Source: Ilex aquifolium
Taxonomy: Eukaryota > Streptophyta > Magnoliopsida > Aquifoliales > Aquifoliaceae
DNA length: 64,000 nt
Direction of reading: 5' to 3'
Assembly: GCA_951799425.1 (NCBI GenBank)
Contig: OX637398.1
Location: 15,348,270 to 15,412,269 of the forward strand
Part shown: positions 36,189 through 49,536 of the stretch, piece after piece
Layout: the number at the start of each line of letters is the position of its first letter
Numbering within the stretch: the stretch's first letter is position 1
Translations under genes and position numbers: made by a program
Notes under the pieces: generated by a model
Told to the model about the DNA's origin: nothing
Seen by the model: only the letters and a program-made list of their open reading frames with translations
The model's database searches: none

Positions 36189-38093
36189 TCAAGGGGTGGA
36201 ACTACTACTGGTGTAGGGAGGGGCAAGGGTGGAAGGACTCCAGTTTAATAAAAATCCTTTGATGATACCAACTCGTGTATAGTTTTGCCACCTTAAGAAG
36301 CTCATTTCTTGATGTCTATTCATAGCAAAGCACAATTGACTCACCGGGTTTATTGAAAATCGTCCGGTTCAGCGGATTTGGACCAGAACTGTCCGGTTCG
36401 TTGGTTTTTACCGAGTTTTCTACTTAAATGATTTAATACATTATCCGGGCCGGTTTAATGGCTGGTTCACCAGTTTACCGGGTCAACCTGCCGGGCGAGG
36501 CCGGGTCTTAAAAACACTGGTGCAAATAGTAAAAGATGCAGGGCAATGATGGTAAAATTTCAGAATCTGCTAAATTGATATAGTCTCGGTAAATTAGGTA
36601 TAACTTTTTACTCAGATATCGAATTTACATGATTCTTGTATAATTGGAAAACATCCATCCAACACTACAATGTTGACTGAAATAACATTCTTCAAATTCA
36701 AATTGTTTAATGGTCAAAAATGAGCTGCAAATTTAAGGTAGTGCATAGATTCCGACAATCAGAGCAATCAGACAGGGTCCCGGTATTTTGGGCGTAGCTT
36801 TCGACTCGAACGTCCAAATAAATTGATTTAAACAAGGCTCGCACATATATATTCAAGGCTACAACTTTGTCAGAAATAGAGGTGTTCAAATTTAAATTAT
36901 TTCTTGGCCAAAAATGGTCTGCAAGTTGAACTAAATGCACAGATCCAGACAGCTTGTGGCGGGAGCGTGAAACATTAATGATGAATGCTCCAAGCGGCTA
37001 GAGTGATTCAAATCTCAAACTCAATAGAGCTCAATTATAAAAAAGGGCATGAAGAAGAGTGGAGAAGACATCCCATTAAGTATTGCAAGAGTATTATACA
37101 CATTCAAAAAGTGCTATACATTGTGAAAATTCCGTTATAGAGCTTGTTATTTTCTTCTCTCTTGTTGTACTATTTTTGTTCTTTTCTTATTAGATTGTTA
37201 TAACCAATATTTACGCGTATTGGCGAAGTAATGCACTAATACCTTTCTCGCATAGTTTATAACACTCGTCAGATCCAAATATGATTTTTCCAAAATAACA
37301 GTCCGTTGACCACCTATTCTACTAATAGCCTGTTGTCATTTCATAAGATTTGTGGACCCAATAGAAGTTGAAATGACTTCGAATTATGTGTTTCTTGTTT
37401 CTCATGAGATCCCACATGTTTTCAATGAAATTGACATTTTCACAATCTGTTCAGAATACGCTGTCATCTAGACACCAATCTATTGCCACAGAATTACTGT
37501 AAAATAAATATAATGTATTGAATGTAAGTTAGAAAATGAACCTAAAAAGAATTAATATTACAGCTACACTATATTGACATGCATTTTAAATCATTACCAT
37601 AAATCTATGCATGACACGTAAATGCTTTTATGTTATTATAAGAAAATAAAGGCAATAAAAAAAAAAAAAAAAACTTACCATATGCCACTTGCAATTATGC
37701 CTTCAAGCGCATTGACAAAATTCCAAATTTGTCTAGGGATGGACATTTCGTCATGCTTTGAAAAAGCCTGAATCAGTAGGGACCTGAGATCCTCTAGACC
37801 TTCAAGAACACCAGACTCAAAACTAATCTGATTCTACCTAATGTTCCGCAGTTTGGCTTTATGCCCTTTGGTGATGTAAATTCCTTTCCTCAAATTTCCA
37901 AATTTCCATGACATGTCATTTTTTTACCCTACAAAAATCTTAAACCAAGTAACACTGACTTGAAAATGTTCTTGGATTCTTTTTAAAAAAAAAATAAAGG
38001 TCACTTGTCTGGTGCTTCAGTTTTAGGTAAGTGTCCGTACTCTGTGTATCTTCTCTCGACAAATGATTTCCAATCGTCGATTATCCTCAGCAC
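36189..38093. repeat. Satellite copy 20 (1,905 bp)
   Basis: Left half duplicates the copy 18 tags GGAAGGACTCC and GGTTCGTTGG at a spacing of 3,812 bp. Confidence 0.97.
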
Positions 38094-39999
38094 TCAAGGG
38101 GTGGAACTACTACTGGTGTAGGGAGGGGCAAGGGTGGAACGACTCCAGTTTAATAAAAATCCTTTGATGATACCAACTCGTGTATAGTTTTGCCACCTTA
38201 AGAAGCTCATTTCTTGATGTCTATTCATAGCAAAGCACAATTGACTCACCGGGTTTATTGAAAATCGTCCGGTTCAGCGGATTTGGACCAGAACTGTCCG
38301 GTTCATTGGTTTTTACCGAGTTTTCTACTTAAATGATTTAATACATTATCCGGGCCGGTTTAATGGCTGGTTCACCAGTTTACCGGGTCAACCTGCCGGG
38401 CGAGGCCGGGTCTTAAAAACACTGGTGCAAATAGTAAAAGATGCAGGGCAATGATGGTAAAATTTCAGAATCTGCTAAATTGATATAGTCTCGGTAAATT
38501 AGGTATAACTTTTTACTCAGATATCGAATTTACATGATTCTTGTATAATTGGAAAACATCCATCCAACACTACAATGTTGACTGAAATAACATTCTTCAA
38601 ATTCAAATTGTTTAATGGTAAAAAATGAGCTGCAAATTTAAGGTAGTGCATAGATTCCGACAATCAGAGCAATCAGACAGGGTCCCGGTATTTTGGGCGT
38701 AGCTTTCGACTCGAACGTCCAAATAAATTGATTTAAACAAGGCTCGCACATATAAATTCAAGGCTACAACTTTGTCAGAAATAGAGGTGTTCAAATTTAA
38801 ATTATTTCTTGGCCAAAAATGGTCTGCAAGTTGAACTAAATGCACAGATCCAGACAGCTTGTGGCGGGAGCGTGAAACATTAATGATGAATGCTCCAAGC
38901 GGCTAGAGTGATTCAAATCTCAAACTCAATAGAGCTCAATTATAAAAAAGGGCATGAAGAAGAGTGGAGAAGACATCCCATTAAGTATTGCAAGAGTATT
39001 ATACACATTCAAAAAGTGCTATACATTGTGAAAATTCCGTTATAGAGCTTGTTATTTTCTTCTCTCTTGTTGTACTATTTTTGTTCTTTTCTTATTAGAT
39101 TGTTATAACCAATATTTACGCGTATTGGCGAAGTAATGCACTAATACCTTTCTCGCATAGTTTATAACACTCGTCAGATCCAAATATGATTTTTCCAAAA
39201 TAACAGTCCGTTGACCACCTATTCTACTAATAGCCTGTTGTCATTTCATAAGATTTGTGGACCCAATAGAAGTTGAAATGACTTCGAATTATGTGTTTCT
39301 TGTTTCTCATGAGATCCCACATGTTTTCAATGAAATTGACATTTTCACAATCTGTTCAGAATACGCTGTCATCTAGACACCAATCTATTGCCACAAAATT
39401 ACTGTAAAATAAATATAATGTATTGAATGTAAGTTAGAAAATGAACCTAAAAAGAATTAATATTACAGCTACACTATATTGACATGCATTTTAAATCATT
39501 ACCATAAATCTATGCATGACACGTAAATGCTTTTATGTTATTATAAGAAAATAAAGGCAATAAAAAAAAAAAAAAAAACTTACCATATGCCACTTGCAAT
39601 TATGCCTTCAAGCGCATTGACAAAATTCCAAATTTGTCTAGGGATGGACATTTCGTCATGCTTTGAAAAAGCCTGAATCAGTAGGGACCTGAGATCCTCT
39701 AGACCTTCAAGAACACCAGACTCAAAACTAATCTGATTCTACCTAATGTTCCGCAGTTTGGCTTTATGCCCTTTGGTGATGTAAATTCCTTTCCTCAAAT
39801 TTCCAAATTTCCATGACATGTCATTTTTTTACCCTACAAAAATCTTAAACCAAGTAACACTGACTTGAAAATGTTCTTGGATTCTTTTTAAAAAAAAAAA
39901 TAAAGGTCACTTGTCTGGTGCTTCAGTTTTAGGTAAGTGTCCGTACTCTGTGTATCTTCTCTCGACAAATGATTTCCAATCGTCGATTATCCTCAGCAC
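38094..39999. repeat. Satellite copy 21 (1,906 bp)
   Basis: Shares CATATAAATTC with copy 19 and ATGGTAAAAAATGAGC with copy 7. Right half has CCACAAAATTAC. Confidence 0.97.
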
Positions 40000-41907
40000 T
40001 CAAGGGGTGGAACTACTACTGGTGTAGGGAGGGGCAAGGGTGGAACGACTCCAGTTTAATAAAAATCCTTTGATGATACCAACTCGTGTATAGTTTTGCC
40101 ACCTTAAGAAGCTCATTTCTTGATGTCTATTCATAGCAAAGCACAATTGACTCACCGGGTTTATTGAAAATCGTCCGGTTCAGCGGATTTGGACCAGAAC
40201 TGTCCGGTTCATTGGTTTTTACCGAGTTTTCTACTTAAATGATTTAATACATTATCCGGGCCGGTTTAATGGCTGGTTCACCAGTTTACCGGGTCAACCT
40301 GCCGGGCGAGGCCGGGTCTTAAAAACACTGGTGCAAATAGTAAAAGATGCAGGGCAATGATGGTAAAATTTCAGAATCTGCTAAATTGATATAGTCTCGG
40401 TAAATTAGGTATAACTTTTTACTCAGATATCGAATTTACATGATTCTTGTATAATTGGAAAACATCCATCCAACACTACAATGTTGACTGAAATAACATT
40501 CTTCAAATTCAAATTGTTTAATGGTCAAAAATGAGCTGCAAATTTAAGGTAGTGCATAGATTCCGACAATCAGAGCAATCAGACAGGGTCCCGGTATTTT
40601 GGGCGTAGCTTTCGACTCGAACGTCCAAATAAATTGATTTAAACAAGGCTCGCACATATATATTCAAGGCTACAACTTTGTCAGAAATAGAGGTGTTCAA
40701 ATTTAAATTATTTCTTGGCCAAAAATGGTCTGCAAGTTGAACTAAATGCACAGATCCAGACAGCTTGTGGCGGGAGCGTGAAACATTAATGATGAATGCT
40801 CCAAGCGGCTAGAGTGATTCAAATCTCAAACTCAATAGAGCTCAATTATAAAAAAGGGCATGAAGAAGAGTGGAGAAGACATCCCATTAAGTATTGCAAG
40901 AGTATTATACACATTCAAAAAGTGCTATACATTGTGAAAATTCCGTTATAGAGCTTGTTATTTTCTTCTCTCTTGTTGTACTATTTTTGTTCTTTTCTTA
41001 TTAGATTGTTATAACCAATATTTACGCGTATTGGCGAAGTAATGCACTAATACCTTTCTCGCATAGTTTATAACACTCGTCAGATCCAAATATGATTTTT
41101 CCAAAATAACAGTCCGTTGACCACCTATTCTACTAATAGCCTGTTGTCATTTCATAAGATTTGTGGACCCAATAGAAGTTGAAATGACTTCGAATTATGT
41201 GTTTCTTGTTTCTCATGAGATCCCACATGTTTTCAATGAAATTGACATTTTCACAATCTGTTCAGAATACGCTGTCATCTAGACACCAATCTATTGCCAC
41301 AAAATTACTGTAAAATAAATATAATGTATTGAATGTAAGTTAGAAAATGAACCTAAAAAGAATTAATATTACAGCTACACTATATTGACATGCATTTTAA
41401 ATCATTACCATAAAACTATGCATGACACGTAAATGCTTTTATGTTATTATAAGAAAATAAAGGCAATAAAAAAAAAAAAAAAAAACCCTTACCATATGCC
41501 ACTTGCAATTATGCCTTCAAGCGCATTGACAAAATTCCAAATTTGTCTAGGGATGGACATTTCGTCATGCTTTGAAAAAGCCTGAATCAGTAGGGACCTG
41601 AGATCCTCTAGACCTTCAAGAACACCAGACTCAAAACTAATCTGATTCTACCTAATGTTCCGCAGTTTGGCTTTATGCCCTTTGGTGATGTAAATTCCTT
41701 TCCTCAAATTTCCAAATTTCCATGACATGTCATTTTTTTACCCTACAAAAATCTTAAACCAAGTAACACTGACTTGAAAATGTTCTTGGATTCTTTTTAA
41801 AAAAAAAATAAAGGTCACTTGTCTCGTGCTTCAGTTTTAGGTAAGTGTCCGTACTCTGTGTATCTTCTCTCGACAAATGATTTCCAATCGTCGATTATCC
41901 TCAGCAC
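40000..41907. repeat. Satellite copy 22 (1,908 bp)
   Basis: ATTACAGCTAC with CATAAAACTATG, an 18-base A-tract ending CCCTTACC, and CCACAAAATTAC. Its right half resembles that of copy 29. Confidence 0.97.
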
Positions 41908-43817
41908 TCAAGGGGTGGAACTACTACTGGTGTAGGGAGGGGCAAGGGTGGAACGACTCCAGTTTAATAAAAATCCTTTGATGATACCAACTCGTGTATA
42001 GTTTTGCCACCTTAAGAAGCTCATTTCTTGATGTCTATTCATAGCAAAGCACAATTGACTCACCGGGTTTATTGAAAATCGTCCGGTTCAGCGGATTTGG
42101 ACCAGAACTGTCCGGTTCATTGGTTTTTACCGAGTTTTCTACTTAAATGATTTAATACATTATCCGGGCCGGTTTAATGGCTGGTTCACCAGTTTACCGG
42201 GTCAACCTGCCGGGCGAGGCCGGGTCTTAAAAACACTGGTGCAAATAGTAAAAGATGCAGGGCAATGATGGTAAAATTTCAGAATCTGCTAAATTGATAT
42301 AGTCTCGGTAAATTAGGTATAACTTTTTACTCAGATATCGAATTTACATGATTCTTGTATAATTGGAAAGCATCCATCCAACACTACAATGTTGACTGAA
42401 ATAACATTCTTCAAATTCAAATTGTTTAATGGTCAAAAATGAGCTGCAAATTTAAGGTAGTGCATAGATTCCGACAATCAGAGCAATCAGACAGGGTCCC
42501 GGTATTTTGGGCGTAGCTTTCGACTCGAACGTCCAAATAAATTGATTTAAACAAGGCTCGCACATATATATATTCAAGGCTACAACTTTGTCAGAAATAG
42601 AGGTGTTCAAATTTAAATTATTTCTTGGCCAAAAATGGTCTGCAAGTTGAACTAAATGCACAGATCCAGACAGCTTGTGGCGGGAGCGTGAAACATTAAT
42701 GATGAATGCTCCAAGCGGCTAGAGTGATTCAAATCTCAAACTCAATAGAGCTCAATTATAAAAAAGGGCATGAAGAAGAGTGGAGAAGACATCCCATTAA
42801 GTATTGCAAGAGTATTATACACATTCAAAAAGTGCTATACATTGTGAAAATTCCGTTATAGAGCTTGTTATTTTCTTCTCTCTTGTTGTACTATTTTTGT
42901 TCTTTTCTTATTAGATTGTTATAACCAATATTTACGCGTATTGGCGAAGTAATGCACTAATACCTTTCTCGCATAGTTTATAACACTCGTCAGATCCAAA
43001 TATGATTTTTCCAAAATAACAGTCCATTGACCACCTATTCTACTAATAGCCCGTTGTCATTTCATAAGATTTGTCGACCCAATAGAAGTTGAAATGACTT
43101 CGAATTATGTGTTTCTTGTTTCTCATGAGATCCCACATGTTTTCAATGAAATTGACATTTTCACAATCTGTTCAGAATACGCTGTCATCTAGACACCAAT
43201 CTATTGCCACAGAATTACTGTAAAATAAATATAATGTATTGAATGTAAGTTAGAAAATGAACCTAAAAAGAATTAATATTATAGCTACACTATATTGACA
43301 TGCATTTTAAATAATTACCATAAAACTATGCATGACACGTAAATGCTTTTATGTTATTATAATAAAATAAAGACAATAAAAAAAAAAAAAAAAAAAACTT
43401 ACCATATGCCACTTGCAATTATGTCTTCAAGCGCATTGACAAAATTCCAAATTTGTCTAGGGATGGACATTTCGTCATGCTTTGAAAAAGCCTGAATCAG
43501 TAGGGACCTGAGATCCTCTAGACCTTCAAGAACACCAGACTCAAAACTAATCTGATTCTACCTAATGTTCCGCAGTTTGGCTTTATGCCCTTTGGTGATG
43601 TAAATTCCTTTCCTCAAATTTCCAAATTTCCATGACATGTCATTTTTTTACCCTACAAAAATCTTAAACCAAGTAACACTGACTTGAAAATGTTCTTGGA
43701 TTCTTTTTAAAAAAAAAATAAAGGTCACTTGTCTCGTGCTTCAGTTTTAGGTAAGTGTCCGTACTCTGTGTATCTTCTCTCGACAAATGATTTCCAATCG
43801 TCGATTATCCTCAGCAC
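41908..43817. repeat. Satellite copy 23 (1,910 bp)
   Basis: Sister of copy 24: both have an extra TA, AATAATTACC and ATAATAAAATAAAGACA. Longest A-tract (20). Private change TGGAAAGCATCC. Confidence 0.97.
42561..42573. repeat. Extra TA in the CACATATATATT run, copy 23 (same in copy 24 at about 44,471-44,483)
   Basis: Copies 23 and 24 read CACATATATATATTC where others read CACATATATATTC. It shifts the small minus-strand frame to a 69-codon variant (42452-42661 and 44362-44571). Sharing by adjacent copies indicates a local duplication of one unit. Confidence 0.93.
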
Positions 43818-45720
43818 TCAAGGGGTGGAACTACTACTGGTGTAGGGAGGGGCAAGGGTGGAACGACTCCAGTTTAATAAAAATCCTTTGATGATACCAA
43901 CTCGTGTATAGTTTTGCCACCTTAAGAAGCTCATTTCTTGATGTCTATTCATAGCAAAGCACAATTGACTCACCGGGTTTATTGAAAATCGTCCGGTTCA
44001 GCGGATTTGGACCAGAACTGTCCGGTTCATTGGTTTTTACCGAGTTTTCTACTTAAATGATTTAATACATTATCCGGGCCGGTTTAATGGCTGGTTCACC
44101 AGTTTACCGGGTCAACCTGCCGGGCGAGGCCGGGTCTTAAAAACACTGGTGCAAATAGTAAAAGATGCAGGGCAATGATGGTAAAATTTCAGAATCTGCT
44201 AAATTGATATAGTCTCGGTAAATTAGGTATAACTTTTTACTCAGATATCGAATTTACATGATTCTTGTATAATTGGAAAACATCCATCCAACACTACAAT
44301 GTTGACTGAAATAACATTCTTCAAATTCAAATTGTTTAATGGTCAAAAATGAGCTGCAAATTTAAGGTAGTGCATAGATTCCGACAATCAGAGCAATCAG
44401 ACAGGGTCCCGGTATTTTGGGCGTAGCTTTCGACTCGAACGTCCAAATAAATTGATTTAAACAAGGCTCGCACATATATATATTCAAGGCTACAACTTTG
44501 TCAGAAATAGAGGTGTTCAAATTTAAATTATTTCTTGGCCAAAAATGGTCTGCAAGTTGAACTAAATGCACAGATCCAGACAGCTTGTGGCGGGAGCGTG
44601 AAACATTAATGATGAATGCTCCAAGCGGCTAGAGTGATTCAAATCTCAAACTCAATAGAGCTCAATTATAAAAAAGGGCATGAAGAAGAGTGGAGAAGAC
44701 ATCCCATTAAGTATTGCAAGAGTATTATACACATTCAAAAAGTGCTATACATTGTGAAAATTCCGTTATAGAGCTTGTTATTTTCTTCTCTCTTGTTGTA
44801 CTATTTTTGTTCTTTTCTTATTAGATTGTTATAACCAATATTTACGCGTATTGGCGAAGTAATGCACTAATACCTTTCTCGCATAGTTTATAACACTCGT
44901 CAGATCCAAATATGATTTTTCCAAAATAACAGTCCATTGACCACCTATTCTACTAATAGCCCGTTGTCATTTCATAAGATTTGTGGACCCAATAGAAGTT
45001 GAAATGACTTCGAATTATGTGTTTCTTGTTTCTCATGAGATCCCACATGTTTTCAATGAAATTGACATTTTCACAATCTGTTCAGAATACGCTGTCATCT
45101 AGACACCAATCTATTGCCACAGAATTACTGTAAAATAAATATAATGTATTGAATGTAAGTTAGAAAATGAACCTAAAAAGAATTAATATTATAGCTACAC
45201 TATATTGACATGCATTTTAAATAATTACCATAAAACTATGCATGACACGTAAATGCTTTTATGTTATTATAATAAAATAAAGACAATAAAAAAAAAAAAA
45301 CTTACCATATGCCACTTGCAATTATGTCTTCAAGCGCATTGACAAAATTCCAAATTTGTCTAGGGATGGACATTTCGTCATGCTTTGAAAAAGCCTGAAT
45401 CAGTAGGGACCTGAGATCCTCTAGACCTTCAAGAACACCAGACTCAAAACTAATCTGATTCTACCTAATGTTCCGCAGTTTGGCTTTATGCCCTTTGGTG
45501 ATGTAAATTCCTTTCCTCAAATTTCCAAATTTCCATGACATGTCATTTTTTTACCCTACAAAAATCTTAAACCAAGTAACACTGACTTGAAAATGTTCTT
45601 GGATTCTTTTTAAAAAAAAAATAAAGGTCACTTGTCTCGTGCTTCAGTTTTAGGTAAGTGTCCGTACTCTGTGTATCTTCTCTCGACAAATGATTTCCAA
45701 TCGTCGATTATCCTCAGCAC
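43818..45720. repeat. Satellite copy 24 (1,903 bp)
   Basis: Nearly the same as copy 23 but with a 13-base A-tract and TGTGGACCC. Carries the first-half base ATTATAGCTAC although surrounded by ATTACAGCTAC copies. Confidence 0.97.
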
Positions 45721-47628
45721 TCAAGGGGTGGAACTACTACTGGTGTAGGGAGGGGCAAGGGTGGAACGACTCCAGTTTAATAAAAATCCTTTGATGATAC
45801 CAACTCGTGTATAGTTTTGCCACCTTAAGAAGCTCATTTCTTGATGTCTATTCATAGCAAAGCACAATTGACTCACCGGGTTTATTGAAAATCGTCCGGT
45901 TCAGCGGATTTGGACCAGAACTGTCCGGTTCATTGGTTTTTACCGAGTTTTCTACTTAAATGATTTAATACATTATCCGGGCCGGTTTAATGGCTGGTTC
46001 ACCAGTTTACCGGGTCAACCTGCCGGGCGAGGCCGGGTCTTAAAAACACTGGTGCAAATAGTAAAAGATGCAGGGCAATGATGGTAAAATTTCAGAATCT
46101 GCTAAATTGATATAGTCTCGGTAAATTAGGTATAACTTTTTACTCAGATATCGAATTTACATGATTCTTGTATAATTGGAAAACATCCATCCAACACTAC
46201 AATGTTGACTGAAATAACATTCTTCAAATTCAAATTGTTTAATGGTCAAAAATGAGCTGCAAATTTAAGGTAGTGCATAGATTCCGACAATCAGAGCAAT
46301 CAGACAGGGTCCCGGTATTTTGGGCGTAGCTTTCGACTCGAACGTCCAAATAAATTGATTTAAACAAGGCTCGCACATATATATTCAAGGCTACAACTTT
46401 GTCAGAAATAGAGGTGTTCAAATTTAAATTATTTCTTGGCCAAAAATGGTCTGCAAGTTGAACTAAATGCACAGATCCAGACAGCTTGTGGCGGGAGCGT
46501 GAAACATTAATGATGAATGCTCCAAGCGGCTAGAGTGATTCAAATCTCAAACTCAATAGAGCTCAATTATAAAAAAGGGCATGAAGAAGAGTGGAGAAGA
46601 CATCCCATTAAGTATTGCAAGAGTATTATACACATTCAAAAAGTGCTATACATTGTGAAAATTCCGTTATAGAGCTTGTTATTTTCTTCTCTCTTGTTGT
46701 ACTATTTTTGTTCTTTTCTTATTAGATTGTTATAACCAATATTTACGCGTATTGGCGAATTAACGCACTAATACCTTTCTCGCATAGTTTATAACACTCG
46801 TCAGATCCAAATATGATTTTTCCAAAATAACAGTCCGTTGACCACCTATTCTACTAAAAGGCCGTTGTCATTTCATAAGATTTGTCGACCCAATAGAAGT
46901 TGAAATGACTTCGAATTATGTGTTTCTTGTTTCTCATGAGATCCCACATGTTTTCAATGAAATTGACATTTTCACAATCTGTTCAGAATACGCTGTCATC
47001 TAGACACCAATCTATTGCCACAGAATTACTGTAAAATAAATATAATGTATTGAATGTAAGTTAGAAAATGAACCTAAAAAGAATTAATATTACAGCTACA
47101 CTATATTGACATGCATTTTAAATCATTACCATAAATCTATGCATGACACGTAAATGCTTTTATGTTATTATAAGAAAATAAAGGCAATAAAAAAAAAAAA
47201 AAAAAACACTTACCATATGCCACTTGCAATTATGCCTTCAAGCGCATTGACAAAATTCCAAATTTGTCTAGGGATGGACATTTCGTCATGCTTTGAAAAA
47301 GCCTGAATCAGTAGGGACCTGAGATCCTCTAGACCTTCAAGAACACCAGACTCAAAACTAATCTGATTCTACCTAATGTTCCGCAGTTTGGCTTTATGCC
47401 CTTTGGTGATGTAAATTTCTTTCCTCAAATTTCCAAATTTCCATGACATGTCATTTTTTTACCCTACAAAAATCTTAAACCAAGTAACACTGACTTGAAA
47501 ATGTTCTTGGATTCTTTTTAAAAAAAAAATAAAGGTCACTTGTCTGGTGCTTCAGTTTTAGGTAAGTGTCCGTACTCTGTGTATCTTCTCTCGACAAATG
47601 ATTTCCAATCGTCGATTATCCTCAGCAC
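45721..47628. repeat. Satellite copy 25 (1,908 bp)
   Basis: GAATTAACGCAC links it to copy 16. Private changes are CTACTAAAAGGCCG and GTAAATTTCTTTCC. The A-tract ends CACTTACC, as in copies 19, 26 and 27. Confidence 0.97.
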
Positions 47629-49536
47629 TCAAGGGGTGGAACTACTACTGGTGTAGGGAGGGGCAAGGGTGGAACGACTCCAGTTTAATAAAAATCCTTT
47701 GATGATACCAACTCGTGTATAGTTTTGCCACCTTAAGAAGCTCATTTCTTGATGTCTATTCATAGCAAAGCACAATTGACTCACCGGGTTTATTGAAAAT
47801 CGTCCGGTTCAGCGGATTTGGACCAGAACTGTCCGGTTCGTTGGTTTTTACCGAGTTTTCTACTTAAATGATTTAATACATTATCCGGGCCGGTTTAATG
47901 GCTGGTTCACCAGTTTACCGGGTCAACCTGCCGGGCGAGGCCGGGTCTTAAAAACACTGGTGCAAATAGTAAAAGATGCAGGGCAATGATGGTAAAATTT
48001 CAGAATCTGCTAAATTGATATAGTCTCGGTAAATTAGGTATAACTTTTTACTCAGATATCGAATTTACATGATTCTTGTATAATTGGAAAACATCCATCC
48101 AACACTACACTGTTGACTGAAATAACATTCTTCAAATTCAAATTGTTTAATGGTCAAAAATGAGCTGCAAATTTAAGGTAGTGCATAGATTCCGACAATC
48201 AGAGCAATCAGACAGGGTCCCGGTATTTTGGGCGTAGCTTTCGACTCGAACGTCCAAATAAATTGATTTAAACAAGGCTCGCACATATATATTCAAGGCT
48301 ACAACTTTGTCAGAAATAGAGGTGTTCAAATTTAAATTATTTCTTGGCCAAAAATGGTCTGCAAGTTGAACTAAATGCACAGATCCAGACAGCTTGTGGC
48401 GGGAGCGTGAAACATTAATGATGAATGCTCCAAGCGGCTAGAGTGATTCAAATCTCAAACTCAATAGAGCTCAATTATAAAAAAGGGCATGAAGAAGAGT
48501 GGAGAAGACATCCCATTAAGTATTGCAAGAGTATTATACACATTCAAAAAGTGCTATACATTGTGAAAATTCCGTTATAGAGCTTGTTATTTTCTTCTCT
48601 CTTGTTGTACTATTTTTGTTCTTTTCTTATTAGATTGTTATAACCAATATTTACGCGTATTGGCGAATTAATGCACTAATACCTTTCTCGCATAGTTTAT
48701 AACACTCGTCAGATCCAAATATGATTTTTCCAAAATAACAGTCCGTTGACCACCTATTCTACTAATAGCCTGTTGTCATTTCATAAGATTTGTGGACCCA
48801 ATAGAAGTTGAAATGACTTCGAATTATGTGTTTCTTGTTTCTCATGAGATCCCACATGTTTTCAATGAAATTGACATTTTCACAATCTGTTCAGAATACG
48901 CTGTCATCTAGACACCAATCTATTGCCACAGAATTACTGTAAAATAAATATAATGTATTGAATGTAAGTTAGAAAATGAACCTAAAAAGAATTAATATTA
49001 CAGCTACACTATATTGACATGCATTTTAAATCATTACCATAAAACTATGCATGACACGTAAATGCTTTTATGTTATTATAAGAAAATAAAGGCAATAAAA
49101 AAAAAAAAAAAAAACACTTACCATATGCCACTTGCAATTATGTCTTCAAGCGCATTGACAAAATTCCAAATTTGTCTAGGGATGGACATTTCGTCATGCT
49201 TTGAAAAAGCCTGAATCAGTAGGGACCTGAGATCCTCTAGACCTTCAAGAACACCAGACTCAAAACTAATCTGATTCTACCTAATGTTCCGCAGTTTGGC
49301 TTTATGCCCTTTGGTGATGTAAATTCCTTTCCTCAAATTTCCAAATTTCCATGACATGTCATTTTTTTACCCTACAAAAATCTTAAACCAAGTAACACTG
49401 ACTTGAAAATGTTCTTGGATTCTTTTTAAAAAAAAAATAAAGGTCACTTGTCTGGTGCTTCAGTTTTAGGTAAGTGTCCGTACTCTGTGTATCTTCTCTC
49501 GACAAATGATTTCCAATCGTCGATTATCCTCAGCAC
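47629..49536. repeat. Satellite copy 26 (1,908 bp)
   Basis: Sister of copy 27: both have CTACACTGTTG, GGTTCGTTGG, an 18-base A-tract ending CACTTACC, and TGTCTTCAAG. Differs by CGAATTAATGC. Confidence 0.97.
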
